From: Thermoprotei archaeon
GTDB taxonomy: Archaea > Thermoproteota > Thermoprotei > Thermofilales > Thermofilaceae
NCBI GenBank assembly: GCA_003649495.1
Contig: QMRZ01000014.1
Span: 1 to 19,259, forward strand
Length of the DNA: 19,259 nucleotides
Reading direction: 5' to 3'
Shown here: positions 1 through 7,230 of the stretch, piece by piece
Numbering within the stretch: the stretch's first letter is position 1
Layout of the letters: each line of letters begins with the position of its first letter
The notes under the pieces: model-generated
What the model was told of the DNA's origin: nothing
Databases searched by the model: none
The model's input: the letters and a program-made list of their open reading frames with translations, nothing else
Position numbers and translations under genes: made by a program

Positions 1-1
1 G

Positions 2-655
2 GCCTTAAAAGAGTACGCGGAGAAGGTGGGGATAGGGAAGCCCTATTACGCAAAGGCGGGCATCCTCAGGAGGGCAGGCATCCCGGGCTACGGTAGCTGG
101 TTCACGCGAAAGGCTGAGGCGGGAGCTGGACCCCTATACGACATAGGAGTTCACGCCCTCGACCTCACGCTCTGGCTAATGAACGACTTTGAGGCTGAGG
201 AGGCTTATGCCTCAACTTACGCGAAATTCGGCCCTAAGGGTAAGGGGCTCGGTGATTGGGGCAAGCCTGTACCTGGCGGCCCCTTTGAGGTGGAAGACCT
301 AGCTGTAGCCTTCATTAAGATGAAGAGCGGCGCCACCGTGTACCTAGAGGTTAGCTGGGCTGGCCATGTCAGGGAAGGCACAATATACGTAAACGTGCTG
401 GGAGAGGAGGGAGGCCTCGAGTTCCCAGGTGCTAAGGTGTACTGTGAAGAGGGCGGCGTGACTGTCGATAAGCAGCTGAGGTATAGGGAGGAGGATCCCT
501 ACATCGTGGAGATGAAGCACTTTAAGGAAATAGTTGAGCGCGGAGTCGAGCCCGTGACAAAGCCCGCGGAGATGGTGAACCTGCAGGCAATACTGGAGGC
601 CGCGTTGAGGTCAGCTGCCGAAGGGAGGCCTGTGAAAATAACAGAAGTTATTTAA
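2..655 (+). CDS. Gfo/Idh/MocA family oxidoreductase, C-terminal part (5' end outside window)
   Basis: The frame is open from the first bases of the window, so the gene starts upstream; the GTG at 26 is only an internal Val. What remains is about 217 residues, covering the C-terminal alpha/beta substrate domain of the Gfo/Idh/MocA dehydrogenase family. The family signature is the stretch GAGPLYDIGVHALDLTLWLM around position 140-180 (Gly-rich turn, Asp, then His-x-x-Asp, which in the family contact substrate). The N-terminal NAD(P)-binding Rossmann domain is not in the window. These enzymes oxidise sugars, inositols or related polyols. The substrate cannot be read here. The gene ends one base before the stop of a convergent paralogue, so the two were not one duplicated operon in present form. 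Confidence 0.88.
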   Translation, partial: ALKEYAEKVGIGKPYYAKAGILRRAGIPGYGSWFTRKAEAGAGPLYDIGVHALDLTLWLMNDFEAEEAYASTYAKFGPKGKGLGDWGKPVPGGPFEVEDLAVAFIKMKSGATVYLEVSWAGHVREGTIYVNVLGEEGGLEFPGAKVYCEEGGVTVDKQLRYREEDPYIVEMKHFKEIVERGVEPVTKPAEMVNLQAILEAALRSAAEGRPVKITEVI

Positions 656-656
656 C

Positions 657-1748
657 TCACTTAAGGCTTACAACCTTCCCGCTTTTTGCCGCTTCATCCA
701 ATGCTAGTAGCACCCTAGTCACTCTGTATCCCCACTCGACTGAGGGGAGGGGCTCAGTGTCCTCTACTATGCACTCAGCTAGGTGATCAATGGAGCAGTG
801 GTAATACAGCCTTACTTCGCCAATTTCCTTCTTACCTAGCGTCTTAACTCCCTCCTTGCTGATTACCTTCATTAGAGGCTCATGGGGGTTAAGGACCGCT
901 AAGGAGCCCTCAGTACAGTATATCTGAATTGGAGGCATGTGAAGTTGTGTAAACGTAGTGTAGTTGGCTAGTGTCACAGCTAGGCCACCAGCCTCGTACT
1001 CGAGCACCCCTACCACATTATCGAATGCCGAGACCTCAACCCGGATACTCGGTTTCAGGTCGTAGAAGTAGTAAATCCCCCGCCCATAAGTGTCACGCCT
1101 TATAGCTGCAGTCACCTCCTCGGGCTTAAGTATTAGCCTTTGCTTCAATACTATTGAGCCAGTGGCGGAGACCCTTGAGGGGAGGCCGAAGAGGGTGACT
1201 AGCCTAGCCACGTCGTAGACGGCCAGGTCATATATCACTCCACCCCCTCTCTTATCATCGAAGAATGCCTCTGACCACGTCGGCCCGCTATGGCCGGTGT
1301 GCCAGATTGAGTAGCAGTGCTGCCCTAACTCCTTGAGTTCTCTCTCAATCACCTTGGTCAGAGGTGATAGTAGCGCATCTGAAGGCTCGATGACGGCTTT
1401 AATGCTGTTCCTCTTCACGCTATCAACCACCCTCCTAGCATCTTCGAGGGATAGCGCCATGGGCTTCTGTAGGATGAAGTGCTTTCCCTCCTCAGCTGCT
1501 CTGACAGCTAGCTCTGAGTGCGATTCATGGCTGGTGGTTATCACAACAGCCTCTACCTCAGGATCCCTCAACAGCTTATCAGGGTCCTTGTACCACTTGC
1601 GCGCCCCCCATAACTCCGCGCTCCTCTTAGCCCTCTCAGCCACTACATCACAGACTGCCACTAGCTCATGGTTCTTAGCTATGTGTGGCATATAGTAGTT
1701 GTTAGATACATTGCCGCAGCCTATAACACCAAACCTTATCCTCCTCAC
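657..1748 (-). CDS. Gfo/Idh/MocA family NAD(P)-dependent oxidoreductase
   Basis: A complete 363-residue protein of normal family length. Residues 6-24 hold the Rossmann dinucleotide motif (GVIGCGNVSNNYYMPHI). Residues about 93-100 read LQKPMALS, where the family usually has EKP: the Lys is kept and Glu is Gln. The C-terminal domain carries GGGVIYDLAVYDVARL in the place where relatives have a His-x-x-Asp pair; here the His is Tyr, so the substrate site differs from that of the gene at 2-655. The start is GTG at 1748, about 25 nt after an AT-rich box on the minus strand (1768-1776), which fits a leaderless mRNA. Likely cytosolic sugar or polyol dehydrogenase; the substrate is unknown. It lies downstream of the SWIM protein in the same direction, 31 bp away, so readthrough is possible. 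Confidence 0.9.
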   Translation of the reverse strand: MRRIRFGVIGCGNVSNNYYMPHIAKNHELVAVCDVVAERAKRSAELWGARKWYKDPDKLLRDPEVEAVVITTSHESHSELAVRAAEEGKHFILQKPMALSLEDARRVVDSVKRNSIKAVIEPSDALLSPLTKVIERELKELGQHCYSIWHTGHSGPTWSEAFFDDKRGGGVIYDLAVYDVARLVTLFGLPSRVSATGSIVLKQRLILKPEEVTAAIRRDTYGRGIYYFYDLKPSIRVEVSAFDNVVGVLEYEAGGLAVTLANYTTFTQLHMPPIQIYCTEGSLAVLNPHEPLMKVISKEGVKTLGKKEIGEVRLYYHCSIDHLAECIVEDTEPLPSVEWGYRVTRVLLALDEAAKSGKVVSLK

Positions 1749-1767
1749 GAGCTTCCCCTAGCTCTCC

Positions 1768-1776
1768 AGTAAAAAA
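1768..1776 (-). promoter_or_regulatory. TATA-like box for the oxidoreductase at 657-1748
   Basis: On the minus strand an ATTTTTTACT-like run lies about 25 nt before the GTG start at 1748. That spacing would place the transcript start at the start codon, giving a leaderless mRNA, common in Thermoproteota. No good Shine-Dalgarno site precedes the GTG, in agreement. Confidence 0.4.
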
Positions 1777-1779
1777 TCG

Positions 1780-2190
1780 TTACCCATTACGTGTTGAGTC
1801 ATGCCCTCTCCTTAAAACCCTCTCCAGCTCGTCGCGTCGACGTGTCAGCAGCACAGCTGCTACATGTGTGCAGATCATCCTACTCCTCCTATTGCCGTAT
1901 GCCCTGCCGTAGCAGTCGCACACGTACCTGCCTCCTCTGCTTAACCACACATTGTACATGGAGTAGTGATCCCCAGGTATGCCTGGGACTAGCCAGTGCC
2001 TCCTGCCTACTTGGCGTACACCCATTATGGCCCTCGCCAATGCTCGGAGGTACCATGAGGTAGGCTTATCGAATATCACCCTAAGCTCCAAATAGGCCGC
2101 ATAAAGCTCCTCATATCCCGGGGGAGGCTCACCTGCTAGTATCCTCCTGGCAATCCACATTGCATCTTCGAAGCTTATCCTTTTCAGCAT
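1780..2190 (-). CDS. small SWIM-type zinc finger protein
   Basis: A 136-residue protein whose C-terminal half holds a SWIM zinc finger: C91-x-C93, then 13 residues, then C107-x-H109, followed by the usual hydrophobic helix (VAAVLL). SWIM domains bind zinc and mediate DNA or protein contacts; they are known in SWI2/SNF2 ATPases, MuDR-type transposases and the Shu2/Sws1 recombination mediators, and also occur alone in archaea. Residues 1-60 are a helical N-terminus with no recognised motif. The tail is Arg-rich (TRRRDELERVLRRGHDS), suiting nucleic acid binding. The ATG start has GAGGA just before it and a TTAATATTAA box about 30 bp upstream. The partner is unknown; the motif call is firm, the cellular role is not. 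Confidence 0.8.
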   Translation of the reverse strand: MLKRISFEDAMWIARRILAGEPPPGYEELYAAYLELRVIFDKPTSWYLRALARAIMGVRQVGRRHWLVPGIPGDHYSMYNVWLSRGGRYVCDCYGRAYGNRRSRMICTHVAAVLLTRRRDELERVLRRGHDSTRNG

Positions 2191-2217
2191 TCCTCAGTAC
2201 TAAGCGTGCGTCAGCAC

Positions 2218-2229
2218 TTTAATATTAAG
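2218..2229 (-). promoter_or_regulatory. TATA-like box for the SWIM protein gene
   Basis: TTAATATTAA (a palindrome) lies about 30 bp before the ATG at 2190, predicting a transcript start near 2199 and a leader of around 9 nt. Confidence 0.45.
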
Positions 2230-2380
2230 TGGAGTTACTCACATAGGGGATGAAGAAGGCGTTGAAAGCTGAGTAGTGAAGAGCAGCTCGCCACTGACCT
2301 CCTCTCCGGCGCCGAACGTATAAGCTCCAATTTCTTAAAAACCAGTTACTATATTATGTGCATCCAGATTGGGTCTGGAG

Positions 2381-3916
2381 TTAGCAATGCTTCTCCTCCT
2401 TATAAGGGGGAAGTAGTACGCCAGCAGCGTTGAGAATCTTCACAACCTTAGAGGGTGATATTCCCAGCTCCGAGAGCTTTATCGAGGCATTCCTCGGGGG
2501 ATAAGTCCACGCTACCATGCACTCCTCATCCTCCCCAACGAACATATGAGCTTGCACGATCCCAGCCATCTTCATAGTACATATGTACTTCTTGTCATGC
2601 AAGCAGTTAATCATCACAGCATAGGCCACGTGCGCTGGCTTTGGGAAGCCCCAGAAATCTCTCAAGCCGAAGCGATCCTCAACGTCTGTGGCATTACAGC
2701 CCCTACCTCTATGATTATGCCAGATTATCTTCTCGACGCCGGCACGCAGCGCTAAGACGGGTACTTTTACGAGGTAGTCAACCTCTTCCCTGCGAGTGAG
2801 GGCTCTGACTGGGTGGCCGTCCGAGTACATCTGTGGCACACCAGCATCATTTCGAGGAGCTCCCACCTCGGTGTACCATATGGGCAGTATCCTGCCGTAC
2901 TCCTCCATGAGCCCCCTGACCTTATTAATGAACTGACCATGCCACTCCTCAGGAGTCTCGAGATCTGGCCACTTGTAGGGGTGAAGCGATAGGATGTCGA
3001 CCACATCGGCTACCCCACTCTCAAAGAACTCTCTTAGGGCTTCAAAGTCGAGCTCCGCTATCTGGTACGCAATCTTAATGCTGGAATTAACAGCCTCTTT
3101 AGCCTCGCGAGCAGCTCTCAATTTAGCTGCTAGGTTCTGCCAGTAGTAAATCCACTTGTCCCTATTCCTCCTCCAGGCTAAGTTCTCCTCTAACCCCTAA
3201 TTCCCACACCGGCACACTTGGATTCGCTGAGAAAAGAGTCATCAAAGTACTCGCGAAGCCTCTTCAGATGCTCTCTCGAAATGGGTTTCGTGTTATCACA
3301 CTTCCAGGGTCCTCCAATGACTAGCGGTATCTCTATCCTCTCGTTCCTACGATGGTACTCCATCTCCTCATGCCACTGTGAGGGAGATGAGAACTGCAGG
3401 TCAGTCAAGGTTTTAATCCACGTAGCCCCCAGGTAGGGATCTTCAACATCTACGTGGACTAAGCCGAGGGGCGATGAGGGATCAGGCGTCCTCACCTTAG
3501 CCGCTAGCAGTACTGCGAACCCATACTCCCTGAGAGGAATGAATTCCGTGTCCCCAAGTAGGAGCACAAGTCCATAGTAGCCTACCTCCCCCAGAAGGGG
3601 GAATGTACTGTGTTCCACCCAAGTTCCAGCAGAATGATTTCCGAGAGAGGCCTACCGCCACTGGCAGCTAAGATTAGCTGAGGCTTCACCGGATGCCAGC
3701 TTCAAGACTGTCTCGACGCTGAAATTCTCTTCAGGTCTGAACACATGGTAAGGGTTATCACCATGCATCACCTCTATTACCGTTTTCCCGGTACCGTCCA
3801 CGACCCTGCTCGAAATAGCGGATGAACAAAACTCCTAGAAGAGCTATGACAATAAGCATCACTAACGCAGCGAGCCTACTGAGCTTTAAGAGATGCGAGG
3901 CGACGATAACAGTCAC
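2381..3916 (-). pseudogene. membrane-anchored clan GH-A-like glycoside hydrolase, broken by frameshifts
   Basis: Pieces of one protein lie in order on the minus strand. From about 3916 one frame gives an N-terminal hydrophobic anchor (RLAALVMLIVIALLGVLFIR). By about 3800 the sense moves to a second frame (GKTVIEVMHGDNPYHVF), which meets a TAG at 3652-3654, with a sensible local alternative (LILAASGGRPLSEI) in the third frame. The second frame resumes (GTWVEHSTFPLLGEVGYYGL) and runs to a TAG at 3190-3192. The last part, open from 3196 back to 2381, is in the anchor's frame. It holds DILSLHPYKWPD and IWYTEVGAP; the latter resembles the strand-7 Glu nucleophile region of clan GH-A hydrolases (families 5/39/42-like). 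The GH family is uncertain. The C-terminal piece alone could be called from a TTG at 3121 (246 residues), and the middle from GTG at 3618 (142 residues), but neither is a full domain. It follows the Sfm1-like gene by about 37 bp. Probably a degraded secreted glycosidase. Confidence 0.7.
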
Positions 3917-3952
3917 AATAACATGAATAATTCCAGGCCTCTACATAGCTAT

Positions 3953-4672
3953 CTAAGGCTTACAAGCTTGGTAGCCGTCCTTTAGGAGTGAGGCTATGCT
4001 GACTACTCTTCCCAGCCTAAGCGTGTACTCAACTGGAGGGAGCTCTAGCTGGCAGCCGTAATCGGCTATGCTACGCACGCGCCCAGTGGCTATTGAATAC
4101 GCTTCATCATCCTCCAGCAGTGTCAGGACATAGGTGAGGAGGTCATGGCTAACTACTGCCCGCCCCTCGCTGAGCGGATAGCAGAAGGGGAGGTGCACCT
4201 CCACCCCCTCTCCCTCAAGCGTCAGTCCTAGAGTCACCCACAGCCTCCGCAGCTCAAGCCCTCTTGCAATCTCTAATGCTGTGAAGACTGCTCCATCAAC
4301 GCTAAACTGGCAGGGGCCGAGGCTTCGTGAGGTAGCGCCTCTGATCGCAGCGGTTAGTAACCTCCTCGTTCTACCCCTCGGCGGAAAATTCCCCATGATG
4401 CCCCCAACTACCACATACTCATAACGTTGAAGGTCAGGGGGAGACAGGAGGGCTTCCGCCTGCGGATCCAGGATCAGTAAATCTTCTGAAGGTGCCAGAT
4501 CTTTAATGCTATGGGGATGCACCTCAGCAAACTTTTCAACGCATCGCCTCTCGCTCTCGTCCTTAACATTGGTGACTACGAGTTCTCCAGCTAGCTCTGC
4601 CGCATGTCGATACTCTAGGTAAGCCCACGGAGTTAGCACAGGCTCTAAATGCTCTATTACGACTGTGACCAT
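3953..4672 (-). CDS. Sfm1/DUF431-family SPOUT methyltransferase
   Basis: 239 residues resembling the yeast Sfm1 family (DUF431, SPOUT fold). Residues 6-21 (IEHLEPVLTPWAYLEY) match the family N-terminal signature, with the conserved IEH, W and LEY. Residues about 65-106 contain LLILDPQAEALLSP and YEYVVVGGIMGNFPPRGRTR, which match the SAM-binding knotted part: LDP, then GGI-x-G-x-x-PPR-x-RT. LPFCYPLSEG near residue 160 is the usual C-terminal substrate element. Yeast Sfm1 methylates an arginine of ribosomal protein uS3; an analogous ribosomal or RNA target is likely but unproven in archaea. It starts with ATG. It is divergent from the CinA-like gene at 4847 and upstream of the broken glycosidase. 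Confidence 0.85.
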   Translation of the reverse strand: MVTVVIEHLEPVLTPWAYLEYRHAAELAGELVVTNVKDESERRCVEKFAEVHPHSIKDLAPSEDLLILDPQAEALLSPPDLQRYEYVVVGGIMGNFPPRGRTRRLLTAAIRGATSRSLGPCQFSVDGAVFTALEIARGLELRRLWVTLGLTLEGEGVEVHLPFCYPLSEGRAVVSHDLLTYVLTLLEDDEAYSIATGRVRSIADYGCQLELPPVEYTLRLGRVVSIASLLKDGYQACKP

Positions 4673-4846
4673 CAGGCTGTGGTAGCCCCTCCTCGTGGAA
4701 ATTTCTTGCTACCCTCCCGTAGTGAGGCATGATGCCTAGACTTGTCGCCTCAGGCGTGACGCTCATCCACCTATCTAGCTAGCACAGGCTGACAAAGGTT
4801 ATTAGTTAGCGTGCCGCTTACCACTGGCCTCGCAGAGGTGGTTTAG

Positions 4847-5704
4847 GTGAAGTACGCTGCTATGGGTGCATTCCCACGCCTATTCGAGTGGAAGGTCAAG
4901 GAGCAGGCGAGAGCCAGGATAGTGTGTGTCGCCGACGCCCACGAGGTCGCCGAGTGGGTGGCTAGGAGGCTCAGGGCCGTAGGGTACGACGTGGATGAGG
5001 TTGTGGAGGTGCCAGCATCCAGCGTCGACATAGCAGTTGCTGTAAAAGATGCGTTAAAGGAATGTGATATAATTGTAGTGGCAGGGGGAGTAAAGCCAGG
5101 CGCTGCACCAGCGTTCAAGGGTATTGCAGATGCATTAGGCAGGAAGTTGATCGAGAATAGGGAGGCATTAAGACTGGTAGAGGAGTATTACTACATACTG
5201 CATAGAGAGGGAGGCCGGGACGCCTCCTCCTTCAGGATGCCGGATGAGGCTAGGTCGCTCGTAATGCTCCCTGAAGGCGCTACAGTGTTACCTAACCCGC
5301 GCGGCCCAGCCCCTGGCGTAATCATAGAGGAGGAGGACAAGTTCCTCCTATGCCTTCCTCCCTCACTTATAGAGGCTCGCGAGATATTCGAGGATGAGGC
5401 AGACCCCTACGTCAGGAGCTTGTTAGGCGTCAACTTGTCAGCAACGATCCACTTAATGACGAAGATATGGGATCGTAAGCTTCTCTATGAAGTCGTGGAG
5501 GAAGTCTCTAGGAGAGAGCCCTGGATATTCATCCAGTTGAAGCATAACGTCTACTCGAAGGAGGGGTGGGGCCTTACCATAACAGTCTTCGCCAAGAGCG
5601 CTGATGAACTGAGTGACAAGCTCGCCAGGGCAATCAAGTTTGTTGAGGGCGTGTTAGAGGAGAGAGGGATCGAATACATTAAAAAGGAGGATTCATACGT
5701 ATAG
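4847..5704 (+). CDS. CinA/MoaB-type molybdopterin-binding-fold protein
   Basis: 285 residues. Residues 1-180 follow the MoCF_biosynth/CinA N-terminal fold. GGVKPGAAPAF at 80-90 stands where CinA and MoaB have the GG-x-G-P-T binding loop, but here the loop is Lys-Pro-Gly-Ala. VLPNPRGPAPGV (147-158) and FLLCLPPSLIE (166-176) match the conserved LPNP-x-G-x-APG and LPG-x-P-x-E elements of CinA. Residues 185-285 form an extra alpha/beta domain seen in archaeal CinA-like proteins; it is not the CinA amidase domain. Possible roles are nucleotide or pyridine-nucleotide repair, or a molybdopterin-type ligand. The GTG start at 4847 is favoured by GAGGTGG at 4835-4841. A TATA-like GTTATTAG lies near 4797-4805. 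The flavoprotein gene follows 36 bp downstream. Confidence 0.8.
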   Translation: MKYAAMGAFPRLFEWKVKEQARARIVCVADAHEVAEWVARRLRAVGYDVDEVVEVPASSVDIAVAVKDALKECDIIVVAGGVKPGAAPAFKGIADALGRKLIENREALRLVEEYYYILHREGGRDASSFRMPDEARSLVMLPEGATVLPNPRGPAPGVIIEEEDKFLLCLPPSLIEAREIFEDEADPYVRSLLGVNLSATIHLMTKIWDRKLLYEVVEEVSRREPWIFIQLKHNVYSKEGWGLTITVFAKSADELSDKLARAIKFVEGVLEERGIEYIKKEDSYV

Positions 5705-5733
5705 CTGCGGAGCCCCTTTCTCGGCTCCGCGGC
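5704..5733 (+). promoter_or_regulatory. intercistronic hairpin between CinA-like and flavoprotein genes
   Basis: GCTGCGGAGCC (5704-5714) pairs with GGCTCCGCGGC (5723-5733): 11 base pairs with one G-U and an 8-nt pyrimidine loop. The first paired base is the last base of the TAG stop of the upstream gene. The only Shine-Dalgarno-like bases for the next ATG (GGCGG, 5731-5735) are partly inside the right arm. This fits translational coupling or transcript processing. No T-run follows, so it is not a typical archaeal terminator. Confidence 0.55.
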
Positions 5734-5740
5734 GGCTGTC

Positions 5741-6466
5741 ATGAGGCCCCTCATCTTAGGCATAAATGGGTCGCCAAGGAAGTACGGGAACGCACTTAAG
5801 CTACTAATGGTAGCGCTGGAAGGAGCTAAGAGCGAGGGAGCTGAGACTAAGGTATACCACTTGTATGACATGGACATAAGGCCATGCCTAGGCTGTGTCA
5901 GCGACTCCGAGAAACTGTGTAGGTATCCGTGCATTATAGAAGATGACATGAAGCGGCTCTACGATGAACTGTTAAAGGCAGATGCCTTCATACTCTCGAC
6001 ACCTGTCTATTGGTACGGAGTGAGCGGAGTCGTTAAGAATTTCATAGATAGGCTAACAGCCCTCGAGAACATGATATACTTCGATGGGCGAAGCTGGCTT
6101 GAGGGCAAAGTTGCAGGCTTCATAGCCGTTGGTAATGACGTGGGGGCTCTAGCCACGATACAGAACCTCATGGCAGTGCTCAACTCCATGGGAGTATTGA
6201 TACCTCCATGGGCACTAGCCTACTACGAGGGTAGAGGCGATGTTCTGGATGACAAGCAGCCGATTGCGGATGCTTGGAACATCGGCAGGATAGTCGCTGT
6301 AACTGTGAAGATTCTGAGGAGCCATCGCATAGAGAGGTGGTACCTAGAGGATAAGGAAGCTATTACAGCAGCTGTGCGCTATGCGAGGGAAGTAATCAGC
6401 AGGCTGAGGAAGAGCCAGGAGCGTGAAAGGTTGACTATGCTCGAGAGGCTTAGATCCCTAGACTAG
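5741..6466 (+). CDS. NAD(P)H-dependent FMN reductase / iron-sulfur flavoprotein-like
   Basis: 241 residues with a flavodoxin-like fold. Residues 7-22 (GINGSPRKYGNALKLL) form the FMN-phosphate loop, and TPVYWYGVSGVVKNFIDR (87-104) is the family flavin-binding segment. Four cysteines (C49-x2-C52-x7-C60-x3-C64) lie where methanogen iron-sulfur flavoproteins (ISF) bind a 4Fe-4S cluster. The spacing is looser than the classic compact motif, so a cluster is likely but not certain. Probably a cytosolic NAD(P)H or ferredoxin-linked quinone/electrophile reductase. The tail after residue 205 is charged and helical. It starts with ATG and is co-directional with the CinA-like gene, with the hairpin between them. 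Confidence 0.87.
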   Translation: MRPLILGINGSPRKYGNALKLLMVALEGAKSEGAETKVYHLYDMDIRPCLGCVSDSEKLCRYPCIIEDDMKRLYDELLKADAFILSTPVYWYGVSGVVKNFIDRLTALENMIYFDGRSWLEGKVAGFIAVGNDVGALATIQNLMAVLNSMGVLIPPWALAYYEGRGDVLDDKQPIADAWNIGRIVAVTVKILRSHRIERWYLEDKEAITAAVRYAREVISRLRKSQERERLTMLERLRSLD

Positions 6467-6923
6467 GGCGGGGCGAGGACACGCGCTTAGAGTTACACTT
6501 ACTAGAGTCCTAACGTCAGAACAACTTTTCCCATACTCCAGCTAGGAGCCCTCTCTTGACGTAGCGTTCCCGGTCTCTCTTATGGGCTATCTGTGGCTAG
6601 TAGTCTTGAGCTCTGCTTTCATGGAAAACGGTGCTTGGCGGGACTGGCGATCTCGGTCGCTTTCTTGGAGAGTGCGGCTTTAGTTCTTTTCATCTCCCTT
6701 CGATCAAATTTACACATGTCTTTCAAGCGCTTTGGTTGAATACGAATTTTTCTTAACTTTTACTTTCTTTCAAATGCCTATTCCAATTCTCTACGCTTAT
6801 CTTTTCCTTCCCCCGTATTCCTCTTCACTTGATTTCCATTAGGAAGCTTGATCTGCGGGCTAATCATCCCAAATTTTTTCTCCTGTGCTAGGTTCCATGG
6901 AGCTCTCAAGGCTCAGGCTCGTA

Positions 6924-7168
6924 CTACAGAAGCTCCCTGGCCTTCGCCAGCGCATTGCCAGCTCGTCCGTGTAAGTCACCATGACTAGGTAGCCCTATCC
7001 ACGATTACTGACGATCTCGGCTGTCAGGGCTATGTCAGCAGTCTTCGCGGTAGCTCGAATCAGCCCATCTGCCAGCCGAGGAATATCGCCGTTCTTCCCG
7101 TCCGTAGCTTCATGTATTGAACTACTCTTTCTGTATCCGCCGCGGGCGGGCTCATCACGGCTCACCAC
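6924..7168 (-). pseudogene. probable decayed protein gene, family unknown
   Basis: An open frame from GTG 7168 to TAG 6995 encodes 57 residues with a soluble alpha/beta look (NGDIPRLADGLIRATAKTAD, then IALTAEIVSNRG). Past the stop the same frame continues as GYLVMVTYTDELA, then the sense shifts one frame to GNALAKARELL until a TAG at 6926-6924. The pieces read as one domain interrupted by a stop and a frameshift. No recognisable motif was found. It could be chance, given the purine-rich strand. Confidence 0.35.
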
Positions 7169-7185
7169 CCCCCGAGCCCGACTGT

Positions 7186-7230
7186 GGGAGCGCGTCCGCC
7201 CCCAGTTGCCTAGGGCCTCACCGCGCTCCC
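7186..7230 (-). ncRNA. possible structured RNA element with GNRA-capped stem
   Basis: GGGAGCGCG (7186-7194) and CGCGCTCCC (7222-7230) pair perfectly over 9 bp. Inside them, on the minus strand, GCCCTAG and CTGGGGGC pair around a GCAA tetraloop (7198-7216), a GNRA loop typical of structured RNA. The G-rich minus-strand block extends over about 7150-7315. I looked for the universal SRP helix 8 sequence and the RNase P conserved regions and saw neither, so no RNA family is assigned. It overlaps the decayed coding signal, so it may instead be chance pairing in GC-rich sequence. Confidence 0.25.

Noticed and set aside
5551..5949. 132-residue minus-strand frame across the CinA-like/flavoprotein junction
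   Set aside because: Spans two well-supported plus-strand genes and their hairpin; Ser/Leu-rich translation typical of an antisense shadow.
6744..6772. T-rich tract as a terminator for the flavoprotein gene
   Set aside because: Archaeal terminators are T-runs, but this one is about 280 bp beyond the stop and could equally be base composition of the gene-poor region.
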